Part shown: positions 36,476 to 45,876 of the stretch, one piece after another
Position numbering within the stretch: position 1 is the stretch's first letter
Layout of the letters: every line of letters starts with the position of its first letter
Source: JAVKEN01 sp040221415
Lineage (GTDB): Bacteria > Pseudomonadota > Alphaproteobacteria > Rickettsiales > JABSSG01
Length of the DNA stretch: 64,000 bases
Reading direction: 5' to 3'
Assembly (NCBI GenBank): GCA_040221415.1
Contig: JAVKEN010000014.1
Coordinates: 139,162-203,161, forward strand
Position numbers and translations under genes: made by a program
Notes under the pieces: generated by a model
Database searches by the model: none
What the model was told of the DNA's origin: nothing
What the model saw: only the letters and a program-made list of their open reading frames with translations

Positions 36476-37472
36476 ATTCATAAGCTCCGACTTTGAAAAA
36501 TATTCCGCTACGCTAGTTTACGGGAATGATTACGGTCTTATTTCAGAGAAAACTAACGACATAATAAATAACTCTCAAAATGAAAATTATGATGAAAGTT
36601 TTAACTTCCTAAAGCTAGATTTCAATGAAGTAAATGCTAATCCTGCAATATTAGAAAATGAGATTAACTCTATCTGTTTTAACCAACATAAGAAAATTAT
36701 TCACTTATCTCATGCATCCTCAACAATAAAGCCAGAACTGTCCAAGTTATTAGAAGCCAATAAAAACTCAATTATTGTAGTTTCTACAGAAGAATTAAAA
36801 CCCTCTTCATCTTTAAGAAAGACTTTTGAATCATCTAATACGCTTGCTTGTATCGCGTGTTATCATGATACTGCAGTTGTAATCAGCGAATTGGTCAAAA
36901 CCATGCTGAATAAAGCAGAAATTAAATACGACTTCAACGTTATAAATTATATATCTCAACGCCTAGGAAATGATCATCAAATAGCCGTAAATGAAATAGA
37001 TAAAATCTGTCTCTATTTTGCTGATTCTAAAAATATTAGCATAAATGATATTGCATCCTTTTATACAGACACAAATGCAGAGTTATCTTTGGATAATTTT
37101 CTAGAAAATTTGATTAATGGAAAAACTAATAAAGCCATTGACGAAATTCACTACTTGCTACTGCAAACTAATCATATCTCAATCTTACGCCAAATATTGG
37201 CATTTCTGCAGAGGCTTAAGTCAATTAAGTCAAATATGAAACTAGGGCTTTCAGCTCAACAAGCTATGTCTCAAATCAAGCCGCCAATTTTTTATAAGTC
37301 TCAGCCGATATATCAAAAAGCTTTATCTAAACTACACGAGAAAGTTGTTGATTCATTGATAAATAAAGCAATCCAGTTAGAGATCAGGCTTAAGACTGTT
37401 TATATTTCTCCGAAAATAATGATAGATAAGTTTGTCTTAGAAATAGGTAAACTCTTCCATTCTGTACGTTGA
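36447..37472 (+). CDS. holA: DNA polymerase III delta subunit
   Basis: Clamp-loader subunit that opens the beta clamp. The 341 residues fit the family, with the opening ATLVYGNDYGLISEKTNDI and the C-terminal FLQRLKSIK. Sequence identity to other delta subunits is low but context after lptE supports it. The GTG start lies within lptE, so translation is probably coupled. Confidence 0.9.
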   Translation: MKISAKEVNKFISSDFEKYSATLVYGNDYGLISEKTNDIINNSQNENYDESFNFLKLDFNEVNANPAILENEINSICFNQHKKIIHLSHASSTIKPELSKLLEANKNSIIVVSTEELKPSSSLRKTFESSNTLACIACYHDTAVVISELVKTMLNKAEIKYDFNVINYISQRLGNDHQIAVNEIDKICLYFADSKNISINDIASFYTDTNAELSLDNFLENLINGKTNKAIDEIHYLLLQTNHISILRQILAFLQRLKSIKSNMKLGLSAQQAMSQIKPPIFYKSQPIYQKALSKLHEKVVDSLINKAIQLEIRLKTVYISPKIMIDKFVLEIGKLFHSVR

Positions 37473-37540
37473 CATTGATGGTTTTCGTTTTTAAATTACC
37501 AACAAATATGATAAAACATACTCAAATTTAGTGATTTTCA

Positions 37541-38833
37541 ATGAAGCTATCAAAATATTTTTTACCCATTATCAAAGATGATCCCTCAGAAGCGCATGTA
37601 ATTTCGCATAAATTAATGCTGCGTGCAGGAATGATCAGACAGCAAAATTCAGGAATTTATTCTTGGCTGCCTCTTGGGGTAAAGGTGTTACAAAATATCT
37701 CAAATATTGTACGCGAAGAAATGAATAAAATGGATGCGATTGAGATTATTCTTCCCTGTATTCAACCAGCAGATTTCTGGATTGAGACTGGGCGCTATGA
37801 AAGCTATGGCCAAGAGATGTTAAAAATCAAAGATAGGCATAATGTTGACTTGTTATTTGGTCCAACAGCTGAAGATGCAATCACTGATCTCGCAAGAAAC
37901 AACATAAAATCATATAAAGAATTACCAATGAATCTTTATCAGATTCAATGGAAATTCCGTGATGAAATTAGGCCTAGATTTGGTTTGATGAGAGGCAGAG
38001 AATTTATGATGAAAGATGCGTACAGCTTTGACATAGATCAAGAGAGCGCAGAAAAAACATATGACCGAGTTTTTGCTACATATTTAAAAATATTCGAGAG
38101 AATTGGTTTAAAGGCGATTCCTGTGAAAGCTGAAACTGGACCTATTGGGGGCAAATTAAGTCATGAATTCCAAATAGTTGCTAAAAATGGTGAAAGCGAA
38201 ATTTTTTATGACTCAAAGCTTGATGATTTATTGAATAGTAAGGAATATGACATCTCCACAATAAAAAATACTTATGCAGCATCTGACGAAATTCACGATT
38301 CTAAGAATTGCCCTGTAGATTCATCTTCTCTCAAAAAAGCAAGGGGTATTGAAGTGGGCCATATTTTTAACTTTGGCACTAAATATTCAGAAGCAATGAA
38401 CTTCACTGTTCAAGGTCCAAAAGGTGAATTAATTCATCCTATTTGTGGATCTTATGGAATAGGGGTATCAAGATTTGTTGCAGCAATTATTGAAGCTAGC
38501 CATGATGACAAAGGAATTATATGGCCAGAATCAGTTGCCCCATATGACTTGGCTATCATAAACTTAAATATAAATAATCAAGAATGTGCTGAATTGTCAG
38601 AAAGATTGTATGCTCAATATGATAAAAAATTGAATATATTGCTTGATGACACATCACAAAGCGTAGGTAGTAAATTTGCTACAAATGATTTAATTGGCAC
38701 TCCTTATCAGCTAGTAATTGGACCAAAATTAGTAAAAGATGGTAAGGTTGAAATAAGAAAGCGTAAAGACGCCTCTTCTGAAATAGTTGATATAGATAAA
38801 ATTGATGAATTTTTTAAGACTTTTAAAGCTTGA
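37541..38833 (+). CDS. proS: Prolyl-tRNA synthetase, short type
   Basis: Class II synthetase of 430 residues. Motif 1-3 blocks are present: GIYSWLPLGVKVLQNI, WKFRDEIRPRFGLMRGREFMMKDAYSFD, and GSYGIGVSRFVAAI. The editing (INS) domain inserted in E. coli ProS is missing, as in typical alphaproteobacterial and mitochondrial enzymes. It overlaps lolC by 29 bases. Confidence 0.97.
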   Translation: MKLSKYFLPIIKDDPSEAHVISHKLMLRAGMIRQQNSGIYSWLPLGVKVLQNISNIVREEMNKMDAIEIILPCIQPADFWIETGRYESYGQEMLKIKDRHNVDLLFGPTAEDAITDLARNNIKSYKELPMNLYQIQWKFRDEIRPRFGLMRGREFMMKDAYSFDIDQESAEKTYDRVFATYLKIFERIGLKAIPVKAETGPIGGKLSHEFQIVAKNGESEIFYDSKLDDLLNSKEYDISTIKNTYAASDEIHDSKNCPVDSSSLKKARGIEVGHIFNFGTKYSEAMNFTVQGPKGELIHPICGSYGIGVSRFVAAIIEASHDDKGIIWPESVAPYDLAIINLNINNQECAELSERLYAQYDKKLNILLDDTSQSVGSKFATNDLIGTPYQLVIGPKLVKDGKVEIRKRKDASSEIVDIDKIDEFFKTFKA

Positions 38834-40055
38834 ATTACAAATTTCAATAAAGTATCTCCAATCAAAAAATAAAGAGAAGTTTATTTCTATCAATACTCTT
38901 TTCTCATTCTTTGGCATCATGATTGGGGTAGCTGCATTACTAATTGTAATGTCGATAATGAATGGTTTTCGTGAAGAACTTTCTAATAAAATTATTGGAT
39001 TAAATAGTGACATTGTGGTGTCCAATCCTCAGAACCAACCAATTAAAAACTACGGCACCTTAATAAAAAAACTTAAAAAAACTAAAGAAGTAAGCAGGGT
39101 ATCAGGAGTTATTGAGAAGCAAGGCCTTATTGTGAAATCAGATAAATCTTCAGGTGTAATTGTAAAATCTGCACCAATAAAAGATTTATTGTCTCAGACA
39201 GATCTTGGTTTTACATCTAAATCATTGAAAAGCTTTAAGGGCAATAAAGTGCTTATTGGCATAGGATTAGCAAATACATTGAAAGCACGTGTAGGTGAAA
39301 AAATTTCATTGCTAGCTCCTGAATTTAATACGACCATATTGGGCAGAATGCCAAAAACAAAAGATTTTATAATCTCAGGAATTTATCGTTCTGGATTAAC
39401 TGAATATGACGAAACAGTAGTTTTTATTCCATTTAAATCGGCCCAGATATATTATGATATGGAAAACTCTGTAAATCAGATAGAGGTTTTTTTAAATAAT
39501 CATGACAAATCTTCCTTAGTCTCTCTATTAGTACGAGATATATTAGACTATAAGTACATAGTCAGAGATTGGAAACAGCTTAATTTTTCTTTATTCAATG
39601 CTTTAAAAACTGAAAGGGTTGCCATGTTTACCATTCTCAGCTTGATAATCATAGTTGCTGCTTTTAATATTATTTCCAGCCTAACAATGCTAGTAATGGA
39701 CAAAAGCAAAGAGATCGCTGTGCTAAAAACTATTGGTATGATGAAGGGCTCTATTATAAGAATCTTTTTGTTATGTGGACTGTTTATTAGTTTAGTTGCC
39801 ACTATAGTTGGATTGATTTTAGGTTATTTCATTTCAGATAACATTCAATCGATAAAAGATGCTCTGTCTAAAGTTGTCGGAACAAATCTTTTCGATCCTG
39901 TAGTCTATTACTTAGACTCACTACCCTCTAAGACTGAAATGTCTGATATTAAATCAATTGTAGTAATCGTTGTGATCGCAACTATTTTTTCTACACTTTA
40001 TCCTGCATGGAAAGCTGGAAAAATTGATCCTGTGAAAATATTAAAGGCCAAATAA
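38805..40055 (+). CDS. lolC: Lipoprotein-releasing ABC transporter permease LolC/E
   Basis: FtsX-fold permease that extracts outer-membrane lipoproteins from the inner membrane. One N-terminal TM (FFGIMIGVAALLIVMSIMNGF) precedes a periplasmic domain (about 50-260), then three C-terminal TM segments. Only one LolC/E gene is present here, so it may act as a homodimer as in other alphaproteobacteria. The ATG at 38805 directly follows a TTG in the same frame. Coupled to proS and lolD. Confidence 0.93.
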   Translation: MNFLRLLKLELQISIKYLQSKNKEKFISINTLFSFFGIMIGVAALLIVMSIMNGFREELSNKIIGLNSDIVVSNPQNQPIKNYGTLIKKLKKTKEVSRVSGVIEKQGLIVKSDKSSGVIVKSAPIKDLLSQTDLGFTSKSLKSFKGNKVLIGIGLANTLKARVGEKISLLAPEFNTTILGRMPKTKDFIISGIYRSGLTEYDETVVFIPFKSAQIYYDMENSVNQIEVFLNNHDKSSLVSLLVRDILDYKYIVRDWKQLNFSLFNALKTERVAMFTILSLIIIVAAFNIISSLTMLVMDKSKEIAVLKTIGMMKGSIIRIFLLCGLFISLVATIVGLILGYFISDNIQSIKDALSKVVGTNLFDPVVYYLDSLPSKTEMSDIKSIVVIVVIATIFSTLYPAWKAGKIDPVKILKAK

Positions 40056-40058
40056 ATA

Positions 40059-40730
40059 ATGTCCGTACTAAAACTTAAAGATATTTCTAAGAATTTCAGC
40101 CAAGGAAATGAAGTGATTAAGGTTCTTCATAAAGTTGATTTAGAAATCAATAGAGCTGATGTGGTCGCTTTGGTAGGAGACTCAGGATCAGGAAAATCTA
40201 CATTACTTCATATAGCATCCACCCTATTAATGCCAACAGAAGGAGAGGTTAGGATTGACAATCAAGATACGAAAGATTTAAGTGACGATGCAAAATCTAA
40301 GCTAAGACTTACAAAAGTTGGTGTAATCTATCAAGATTCAAACCTGTTGTCCGATTTTACAGCTCTTGAAAATGTCTGTATGCCTCTTAAGCTAAGTGGA
40401 CAAGATATCCACAATTTTGCCAGTGAAGCAAAGACTTTACTTAATGAACTTGGGCTAAAGTCTAGAATGAATCACTACCCCAGTCAGCTATCCGGAGGAG
40501 AACAGCAACGAGTTGCAATCGCGCGAGCATTGGTGAATAAGCCAAAAATCATTTTTGCAGATGAACCAACTGGTAATTTAGATGCAAAAAACGCAGAGAA
40601 TGTAATTAATTTATTTATTGAATCGGCAAAAAAGAATAACACTGCGGTTTTAATCGTAACACATGACCCAAAAGTTGCTGCAAAATGTAAAAAGGTTTAC
40701 GAGCTAGAAAATGGTGAAATTAAGAAATAA
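40059..40730 (+). CDS. lolD: Lipoprotein-releasing ABC transporter ATPase LolD
   Basis: ATPase of the Lol complex, 223 residues. Walker A GDSGSGKST, signature LSGGEQQRVAIARAL, Walker B IIFADEPTG and the H-loop THDPK are intact. It lies four bases after lolC and overlaps ispD by 20 bases. Confidence 0.96.
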   Translation: MSVLKLKDISKNFSQGNEVIKVLHKVDLEINRADVVALVGDSGSGKSTLLHIASTLLMPTEGEVRIDNQDTKDLSDDAKSKLRLTKVGVIYQDSNLLSDFTALENVCMPLKLSGQDIHNFASEAKTLLNELGLKSRMNHYPSQLSGGEQQRVAIARALVNKPKIIFADEPTGNLDAKNAENVINLFIESAKKNNTAVLIVTHDPKVAAKCKKVYELENGEIKK

Positions 40731-41397
40731 GAATATTGCCGCTCTAATTGTTGCTGGGGGCACAGGCTCTAGACTAGGTGGCGACACTCCAAAACAATAT
40801 CTAAAAATTAATAACAAACCTATAATTTCATATACGGTTGATAAATTTAGAAATCATCCAGGAATAAATCATGTTTGCGTTGCAATCTCAAAAGAAAAAA
40901 AACAAACCTTCACAGAGATATTCAAAGATACAGTCGATTTTTGCTTTGGTGGCAATGAACGGAAAGATTCTGTAAGACTCGGTTTAGAATATTTAACTAA
41001 AATAAACCCAGATTTTGTACTCATTCATGATGCTGCTCGACCATTAATCAACGAAGAAGATATAACTCAAATCATAGAAAAACTAGATGGCGGTTGTGGA
41101 GTTGTTGCCGCAAAAAAAATTAATGACACGGTTAAGAAAGTAAATGGCCAGAACATTTTACATACAATCTCGCGCAAGAGTTTGATGGCAGCGGAGACCC
41201 CGCAAGCATTTGATTTTAATAAAATATTTTTACTACATCAGGAGCACAAACACCTTCATTTTACAGATGACAGTATGCTATTTGAAATGGAAGGGTTGCC
41301 TGTAAAGTTTATTGAAACAACCTCAAACAATATTAAAATTACTTCTAAGGAAGATTTACTTATTGCAGAATCAATTATAAGACAGAATGAAAATTAA
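40711..41397 (+). CDS. ispD: 2-C-methyl-D-erythritol 4-phosphate cytidylyltransferase
   Basis: MEP-pathway enzyme forming CDP-methylerythritol. The nucleotide-binding VAGGTGSRLGGDTPKQYL, the FGGNERKDSVRLGLE block and IHDAARPL are visible. The 228 residues are normal. It overlaps both lolD and ispF; the ispDF pair shows that the non-mevalonate isoprenoid route is used. Confidence 0.96.
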   Translation: MVKLRNKNIAALIVAGGTGSRLGGDTPKQYLKINNKPIISYTVDKFRNHPGINHVCVAISKEKKQTFTEIFKDTVDFCFGGNERKDSVRLGLEYLTKINPDFVLIHDAARPLINEEDITQIIEKLDGGCGVVAAKKINDTVKKVNGQNILHTISRKSLMAAETPQAFDFNKIFLLHQEHKHLHFTDDSMLFEMEGLPVKFIETTSNNIKITSKEDLLIAESIIRQNEN

Positions 41398-41875
41398 AGT
41401 TGGTATTGGATATGACGTACATAGATTTTCTACTCAGGGAGAAGATCTGCATGTAGTTTTAGGTGGATGCAAAATCTCAAGTAACCGTTCTATTATTGCT
41501 CATTCAGATGGAGACCTGGTTCTTCATGCTCTTACAGATGCCCTACTCGGATCCATTGCAGCTGGGGATATAGGTTCTTATTTTCCACCAAGTGATCCAA
41601 AGTGGAAGGGAGCAAACTCAGAAACTTTTGTTAAGCATGCTTTAAAGTTATTAAAGGACAAGAATGGCAAACTAAGTAACGTTGACATAACTATCATTGG
41701 CGAACACCCAAAAATTAATCCTCACCGGAATGAAATTCAAAAAAGTTTAGCAAAAATCGTTGAGCTCGATGTAGAGGATGTTAGCGTCAAAGCAACTACT
41801 GTAGAAAAACTTGGGTCAATTGGTAGAGAAGAAGGAATTGCTTGTCAGGCTATAGTTTGTATTTCATTGATCTAA
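41387..41875 (+). CDS. ispF: 2-C-methyl-D-erythritol 2,4-cyclodiphosphate synthase
   Basis: Forms the cyclic diphosphate intermediate of the MEP pathway. The signature GIGYDVHRF (zinc aspartate and histidine), the HSDGDLVLHALTDALLG block and the C-terminal KATTVEKLGSIGREEGI are present in 162 residues. Not fused to ispD, unlike some alphaproteobacteria. Its end overlaps the next minus-strand gene by four bases. Confidence 0.97.
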   Translation: MKIKVGIGYDVHRFSTQGEDLHVVLGGCKISSNRSIIAHSDGDLVLHALTDALLGSIAAGDIGSYFPPSDPKWKGANSETFVKHALKLLKDKNGKLSNVDITIIGEHPKINPHRNEIQKSLAKIVELDVEDVSVKATTVEKLGSIGREEGIACQAIVCISLI

Positions 41876-43137
41876 ATACTTGGACCTTCTGAGTCTCTAC
41901 CTTTGTTAGGAGGTGGGACAGAAGGAACTGAAGGGGGTGTTGGCTCGGTTTTTTTACCTACCCACTCTTCTTTACTGCCAAACAAAGCTTCTCCCACTCT
42001 AACTGCCATTCTTTTTGTATAGTTGGCTCTTTTCATCTGCTCTTTAATTTCAGAATCAAGAATAACGCTTTTATCAGCTTCTTTCTTATATTCAACAAAC
42101 TTATCACGCGCAGCATCAGCTGAAATCACTGATGCAGCATGTTCTTCAACTACTCTCTCTTCAGCTCTAAGACTACTCATCTTACCTCTAACAAAAGAAG
42201 TTAATTCTGCTGTGTTCTGACAAGGAGGTACGCCCAATTCTTTTGAAAGCAAATTTATTCTTGCTTTGAGAACCGCTTCTTTGTCAGCTCCTTGAAACTG
42301 CTCTTCAGCTTCATGGGCTACTCCTATTGTACCCTCTCTTATATCTGCAGATTGACTTGCTATGTCTCCTCCAGTATGCGCTCCACGTATTGCAGCATGA
42401 GCAGAGTGTATTCCTTTAGAAAACTCTACCGCACTTCTAGGTAAGGCTGTAGCATCCAACGCCGCTCCCGCTACATACAGGCTGTTTGAGGCAGCTGACT
42501 TCATAATTTCATTTCGAAGAGTTGGGAGGTTTCTAGTATGGGTTTTACCGTCTGGTCCAACAGCTCTATGATCATCAACCTGAGCGATACAATCTCTGTG
42601 AGAATGGATAGATTCATGTTGAGACTCATGAGTCCTTGACTTTATTTCTTCGATTGTTCTTTCATGACTTATAACTTTCTTTTTTAGAGTCCTTAATAAA
42701 TCTAGCTGGTGCTCGAGACTATGCATTTTATTTTCATGTTGAGCCTTAAATCCAGCCTTTACTAATTTTGCCCCTATAGTAACAGTTAATGCAGCAGCAG
42801 GTATAGCTAAAGCAATTCCTCCAGTGCCAGCAACAGCAAGTGCTCCCAAAGAAACCGCTAAAACAAAAGTTACTGTTTTTCCTAGAGGGTGTTCGAGTGC
42901 ATCATTAACTTTTCCTGCAGTCCATCCTATGCCTTTCCCAACAGCTGACTCACGTACAAATCCCACAGGAGGAGAATTCCAAAAACCATTAAACATCCCC
43001 ACGAGAAATCCTCCTATCCTAGATTGAGAAGCTCTTTTGGATATCACCGCCGACTTATATTCAGCTTGCGATAATATATCTGCATCACTCATCTGATCTT
43101 CAGAGATCACGGGTACAGTTTCTGATTCATTAGACAT
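41872..43137 (-). CDS. Hypothetical membrane/coiled-coil protein
   Basis: Not recognised. The 421 residues show an acidic N terminus, a Gly/Ala-rich hydrophobic hairpin (about 88-129), a His/Glu-rich coiled-coil (about 133-180), a helical Ala-rich region (about 210-350) and a Pro/Ser-rich C-terminal tail (about 397-421). There is no signal peptide. A short loop splits the hydrophobic part into two helices, as in proteins that insert as hairpins. It is co-oriented with and six bases downstream of the thiolase gene's coordinate-low end. Could be a secreted or inner-membrane protein. Confidence 0.8.
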   Translation of the reverse strand: MSNESETVPVISEDQMSDADILSQAEYKSAVISKRASQSRIGGFLVGMFNGFWNSPPVGFVRESAVGKGIGWTAGKVNDALEHPLGKTVTFVLAVSLGALAVAGTGGIALAIPAAALTVTIGAKLVKAGFKAQHENKMHSLEHQLDLLRTLKKKVISHERTIEEIKSRTHESQHESIHSHRDCIAQVDDHRAVGPDGKTHTRNLPTLRNEIMKSAASNSLYVAGAALDATALPRSAVEFSKGIHSAHAAIRGAHTGGDIASQSADIREGTIGVAHEAEEQFQGADKEAVLKARINLLSKELGVPPCQNTAELTSFVRGKMSSLRAEERVVEEHAASVISADAARDKFVEYKKEADKSVILDSEIKEQMKRANYTKRMAVRVGEALFGSKEEWVGKKTEPTPPSVPSVPPPNKGRDSEGPSI

Positions 43138-43142
43138 ATAAT

Positions 43143-44324
43143 TTAATAACTCTCAATACAAATAGCATTCGACATTCCACCCCCTATACACAAAGTGGCA
43201 AGTCCTTTTTTCTTTCTATTATTTTGCATTGAATACAATAGAGTTGTCAAAATTCTAGTACCAGACGCTCCTATCGGGTGACCAAGAGCAATTGCTCCAC
43301 CATATTTATTAACTATATTAGCGTCCCAACTCATCTGTTTATTTACAGCAATAGCCTGAGCAGCAAAAGCTTCGTTAGACTCAACAAGATCCAAATCTTC
43401 TACTTTCCAATTAGCTAACTGGAGTGCTTTTTTTGATGATTCGACAGGAGCAATTCCCATAACAGCAGGGTCCACACCGCAAGATGCATATGACCTAATA
43501 ACTGCCTTTGGTGTTAAGTTGTATCTCTTTACATTCTCTTCATTCATCAAGAGAATAAAAGAGGCGCCATCATTTAATCCTGAAGCGTTGCCTGCAGTTA
43601 CTGTGCCTTCTTTTTTAAACGCTGGCTTTAGTGTCGCTAAAATTTCAGCACTCACACCATGTCTGATAAACTCATCTTCTTCAAAAATAAGCTCTTTTTT
43701 CTTATCAAAGATCTTTATTGGAACTATTTCATCTTTAAATTTTCCAGATCTCTGCGCTTTCTCGGCTTTATTTTGAGAATTTGCTGCGAATATATCTTGT
43801 TCCTCACGTGTAATAGAATATTTTTCTGCAACATTTTCTGCGGTAAGGCCCATATGATAATTTTCAAACGCATCAGTTAGTCCATCACTAATCATTGTAT
43901 CTGATAAATTATCAGAGCCCATTTTAATCCCTTGTCTGATGTATGTAGAGTGATGCGCTTGAGACATGCTTTCCTGACCGCCTGCAATAACAATTCCAGA
44001 TTGCCCTAAAGATATTGATTGCGCTCCAAGCATTACAGACTTAATTCCAGACCCACAAACATGACTAACTCCATAAGCTGGAACTGATGCTGGAATTCCT
44101 GATAAAATTGATGTTTGTCTAGCTGGATTCTGCCCTTGACCTGCAACTAAAACCTGACCGATAATTAACTCTGAAATTTCATTTTTATCTATTTTATTCC
44201 GGGCAACTATTCGCTCTATTACCGGTACTGCTAATCTACTAGCTGGCAAATTTTTTAGCGAGCCTAAGAAACTTCCGATTGCTGTTCTTGCCGCGTCGAC
44301 AATGTAAACCTCTTTGAGCGCCAT
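43143..44324 (-). CDS. Acetyl-CoA C-acetyltransferase (thiolase)
   Basis: Condenses or cleaves acetoacetyl-CoA. The nucleophile lies in SHVCGSGIKSVMLG, the catalytic histidine in LGHPIGASGTRIL and the second cysteine in CIGGGMSNAI. Length 393 matches PhaA/AtoB-type thiolases. No phaB or phaC lies beside it. AAGGA precedes the ATG. Confidence 0.95.
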   Translation of the reverse strand: MALKEVYIVDAARTAIGSFLGSLKNLPASRLAVPVIERIVARNKIDKNEISELIIGQVLVAGQGQNPARQTSILSGIPASVPAYGVSHVCGSGIKSVMLGAQSISLGQSGIVIAGGQESMSQAHHSTYIRQGIKMGSDNLSDTMISDGLTDAFENYHMGLTAENVAEKYSITREEQDIFAANSQNKAEKAQRSGKFKDEIVPIKIFDKKKELIFEEDEFIRHGVSAEILATLKPAFKKEGTVTAGNASGLNDGASFILLMNEENVKRYNLTPKAVIRSYASCGVDPAVMGIAPVESSKKALQLANWKVEDLDLVESNEAFAAQAIAVNKQMSWDANIVNKYGGAIALGHPIGASGTRILTTLLYSMQNNRKKKGLATLCIGGGMSNAICIESY

Positions 44325-44469
44325 AGTTTTTCCTTTATTTATTGCTTTTATACTTTAAGTAATCCATCCTATAACAAAAATGAGATAAATAACCATTTTA
44401 AAGTTTTATTTTCATATAAAAATGTAATTTTTCTCATCAATTTAATTTAAATTTGTTATCATCTTATAG

Positions 44470-44478
44470 TGGTATACA
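44470..44478 (+). promoter_or_regulatory. Extended -10 upstream of the RND efflux operon
   Basis: TG-G-TATACA forms an extended -10 about 19 bases before the adaptor ATG. A TTGTTA lies 14 bases upstream, too close for an ideal -35. No TetR-type palindrome was seen in the 172-base divergent region. Confidence 0.35.
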
Positions 44479-44496
44479 AACATTTGTAATTATTTT

Positions 44497-45876
44497 ATGA
44501 CGCCCAGACAGAAAGTCTTAGTTTTTATAATACTAGCTGCTTTAGTAGCTGGAGGTTTATATTACGCTGGAATTGTAGGCGGTACAAGTGCCAAAAAGGA
44601 ACATCTAATAGTTGTTGGAGTCAAAAAATTAGAGCCAACAACTGCAAAAATCAAAAGAGAGTTCCCCGCAAGAGTAAAGTCAAACAGATGGGCTGAAATA
44701 AGGCCGCAAGTAAGTGGTATTATCAGCAAGGTGATGTTTGAAGGCGGTGAATATGTCAAGAAAGGTCAGCAGCTATACCAAATAGACCCATCTAAATATC
44801 AATCTATATATAATGCAAAAATTGCAAGTCTTAAAAAAGCAAAGGCTAACCGTAAAGCTTTATTGGCAAGAAAAATCAGATATGACAAATATGCTGGCAG
44901 AGGTAAAGTGATTAGCACGGGGAGGTATGAGGAAGCAATATCTGAATATGAGCAATCTGAAGCTGATGTAAAAATGGCAGAAGCTGAGATGGAAAGTGCC
45001 AGTATCAACTTAGACCGCACTAAAGTGATAGCTCCTATTTCTGGGTATATTGGACGTACACATGTTACAACAGGATCTCTTGTCACGGCGAATCAACCAG
45101 AAAAGCTAAGTATTATTACCCAGTCAGATCCTATTTTTGTAGATATAAAAGTTTCAAGTAACGCTTTATCAAAGCTAAAAGCAGCCTTAGGAGATTTATC
45201 AAATATTCCTGCAGAAATTGTAATGAGCAACGGACAAAAATATGAAGAAAAAGGGAAAATTTTATTTCATGAAATTCATGTAGATAAGTCGACTGGTTCT
45301 CTAAGATTAAGAACGAGCTTCCCAAACAGCAAAGGTGCAATATTTGATGGAATGTTTGTTAGAGTATTAATTGAAGAAGTATATAAAGACTCTTACTTGA
45401 TTCCTCAGAACGTAACCTGGAGAGATAGCGATGGAAATCTGTTCGTATGGGTTGTAGATAATAACAACGTAGCAAATCATAAAAAAATCTACTCAAATGA
45501 CATTGTTGGAGAAGATTGGCTTGTAACAACTGGTATCGAGAATGGCACGTTAATTATTGTTGATAATTTTATGCATCTTAAACCTGGGACAAAAGTTAGC
45601 ATAGCAAACCCTCCTGCGGAAGAAGATGAAAGCAATAAATCTGATGAAATTTCTGAGGCTAATAAGAATCCTAAAAAAACAAATAAGGATAAAGAAAAGC
45701 CTTTATTGAGTGACAACATAAAAAGCTTTGTAAAAAAATTCTCAATGTATAAGTCAGACAAGGAGCAAAGCGACAAACACTTGCCCATGAAAGATCGGGA
45801 TCATCAAACTCAGCATAAAGCTACAGATAATGGGGAAGAAGAAAAAAAAGAACCTGAAGCATCTAGGGAGAATTAA
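44497..45876 (+). CDS. RND efflux periplasmic adaptor (AcrA/MexA-like)
   Basis: Membrane-fusion protein linking an RND pump to an outer-membrane channel. One N-terminal TM anchor (about 8-28) with no lipobox, barrel-sandwich halves (WAEIRPQVSGIISKVMFEGGEYVKKGQ and RTKVIAPISGYIGRT), a coiled-coil hairpin (about 95-165) and the beta-barrel domain. The last 90 residues are an unusual Lys/Glu/Ser-rich tail beyond the normal family end (GTKVSIA). It ends in TAATG overlapping the pump start. Confidence 0.93.
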   Translation: MTPRQKVLVFIILAALVAGGLYYAGIVGGTSAKKEHLIVVGVKKLEPTTAKIKREFPARVKSNRWAEIRPQVSGIISKVMFEGGEYVKKGQQLYQIDPSKYQSIYNAKIASLKKAKANRKALLARKIRYDKYAGRGKVISTGRYEEAISEYEQSEADVKMAEAEMESASINLDRTKVIAPISGYIGRTHVTTGSLVTANQPEKLSIITQSDPIFVDIKVSSNALSKLKAALGDLSNIPAEIVMSNGQKYEEKGKILFHEIHVDKSTGSLRLRTSFPNSKGAIFDGMFVRVLIEEVYKDSYLIPQNVTWRDSDGNLFVWVVDNNNVANHKKIYSNDIVGEDWLVTTGIENGTLIIVDNFMHLKPGTKVSIANPPAEEDESNKSDEISEANKNPKKTNKDKEKPLLSDNIKSFVKKFSMYKSDKEQSDKHLPMKDRDHQTQHKATDNGEEEKKEPEASREN

